Source of the DNA: a virus
Virus record (IMG/VR): IMGVR_UViG_3300047481_001769
Location: 1-22,278 of that record
DNA: 22,278 nt
Direction: 5' to 3' (one strand)
Positions 22,278-22,278 of the stretch are shown here, piece by piece (position 1 is the stretch's first letter; each line of letters begins with the position of its first letter). The notes beneath the pieces are model-generated. The model ran no database searches. It was not told where the DNA came from and worked only from the letters and a program-made list of their open reading frames with translations. A program made the position numbers and the translations under genes.

Positions 22278-22278
22278 G

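Overview
The window is a piece of a tailed, contractile-tail bacteriophage (myovirus) genome with T4-like tail genes. Every supported gene is on the minus strand, so transcription runs from the right end (22278) to the left end (1). Anchor genes recognisable from their proteins are a T4 gp18-type tail sheath, a gp19-type tail tube of exactly T4 length, a gp26-type assembly protein, a long hydrophobic tape measure protein, a gp53-like LysM-type baseplate protein, a family A DNA polymerase, a gp32-like single-strand binding protein and a RecA/UvsX recombinase. The base composition is AT-rich, and nearly all starts lack a Shine-Dalgarno sequence and have A/T-rich leaders. That is typical of Bacteroidota, so I infer a phage of a Bacteroidota host, related to T4 only distantly. 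No host gene is present.

Layout in transcription order. (1) 22278-16406, receptor-binding and fibre region: the tail end of an upstream gene, a 775-residue fibre-like protein, an 80-residue protein, and two large Gly/Ser/Thr/Asn-rich beta-structured proteins with a shared C-terminal domain, clearly a tandem duplication. (2) 16372-13084: a small coiled-coil protein, tail sheath and tail tube, ended by a strong terminator. (3) 13002-11976: the gp26-like protein and an overlapping downstream frame. Together these look like a tail assembly chaperone pair joined by a programmed ribosomal frameshift at a run of seven T, with a hairpin just downstream. (4) 11858-11346: a four-helix membrane protein in its own apparent transcription unit. 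(5) 11263-3836: tape measure, a baseplate protein with NQG repeats, a gp53-like protein, a probable hub protein and a conserved-looking 197-residue protein. (6) 3818-1: family A polymerase with a degenerate exonuclease region, a small unknown protein, gp32-like SSB, RecA/UvsX, and the first codons of another gene.

How the parts work together: regions 2 to 5 encode the tail machine. The chaperones bind the tape measure protein, tube polymerises around it from a hub and baseplate, and sheath assembles outside; region 1 supplies host recognition. Region 6 supplies replication and recombination. Genes are tightly packed, with 1-4 bp overlaps or gaps of a few bases. The only intergenic gaps with visible regulatory structure hold hairpin terminators and a recurrent TATTTAT(A) motif just upstream of start codons. 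No gene-free stretch reaches 300 bases; the longest is about 117 bases. I see no tRNA, CRISPR array, insertion sequence or integrase.
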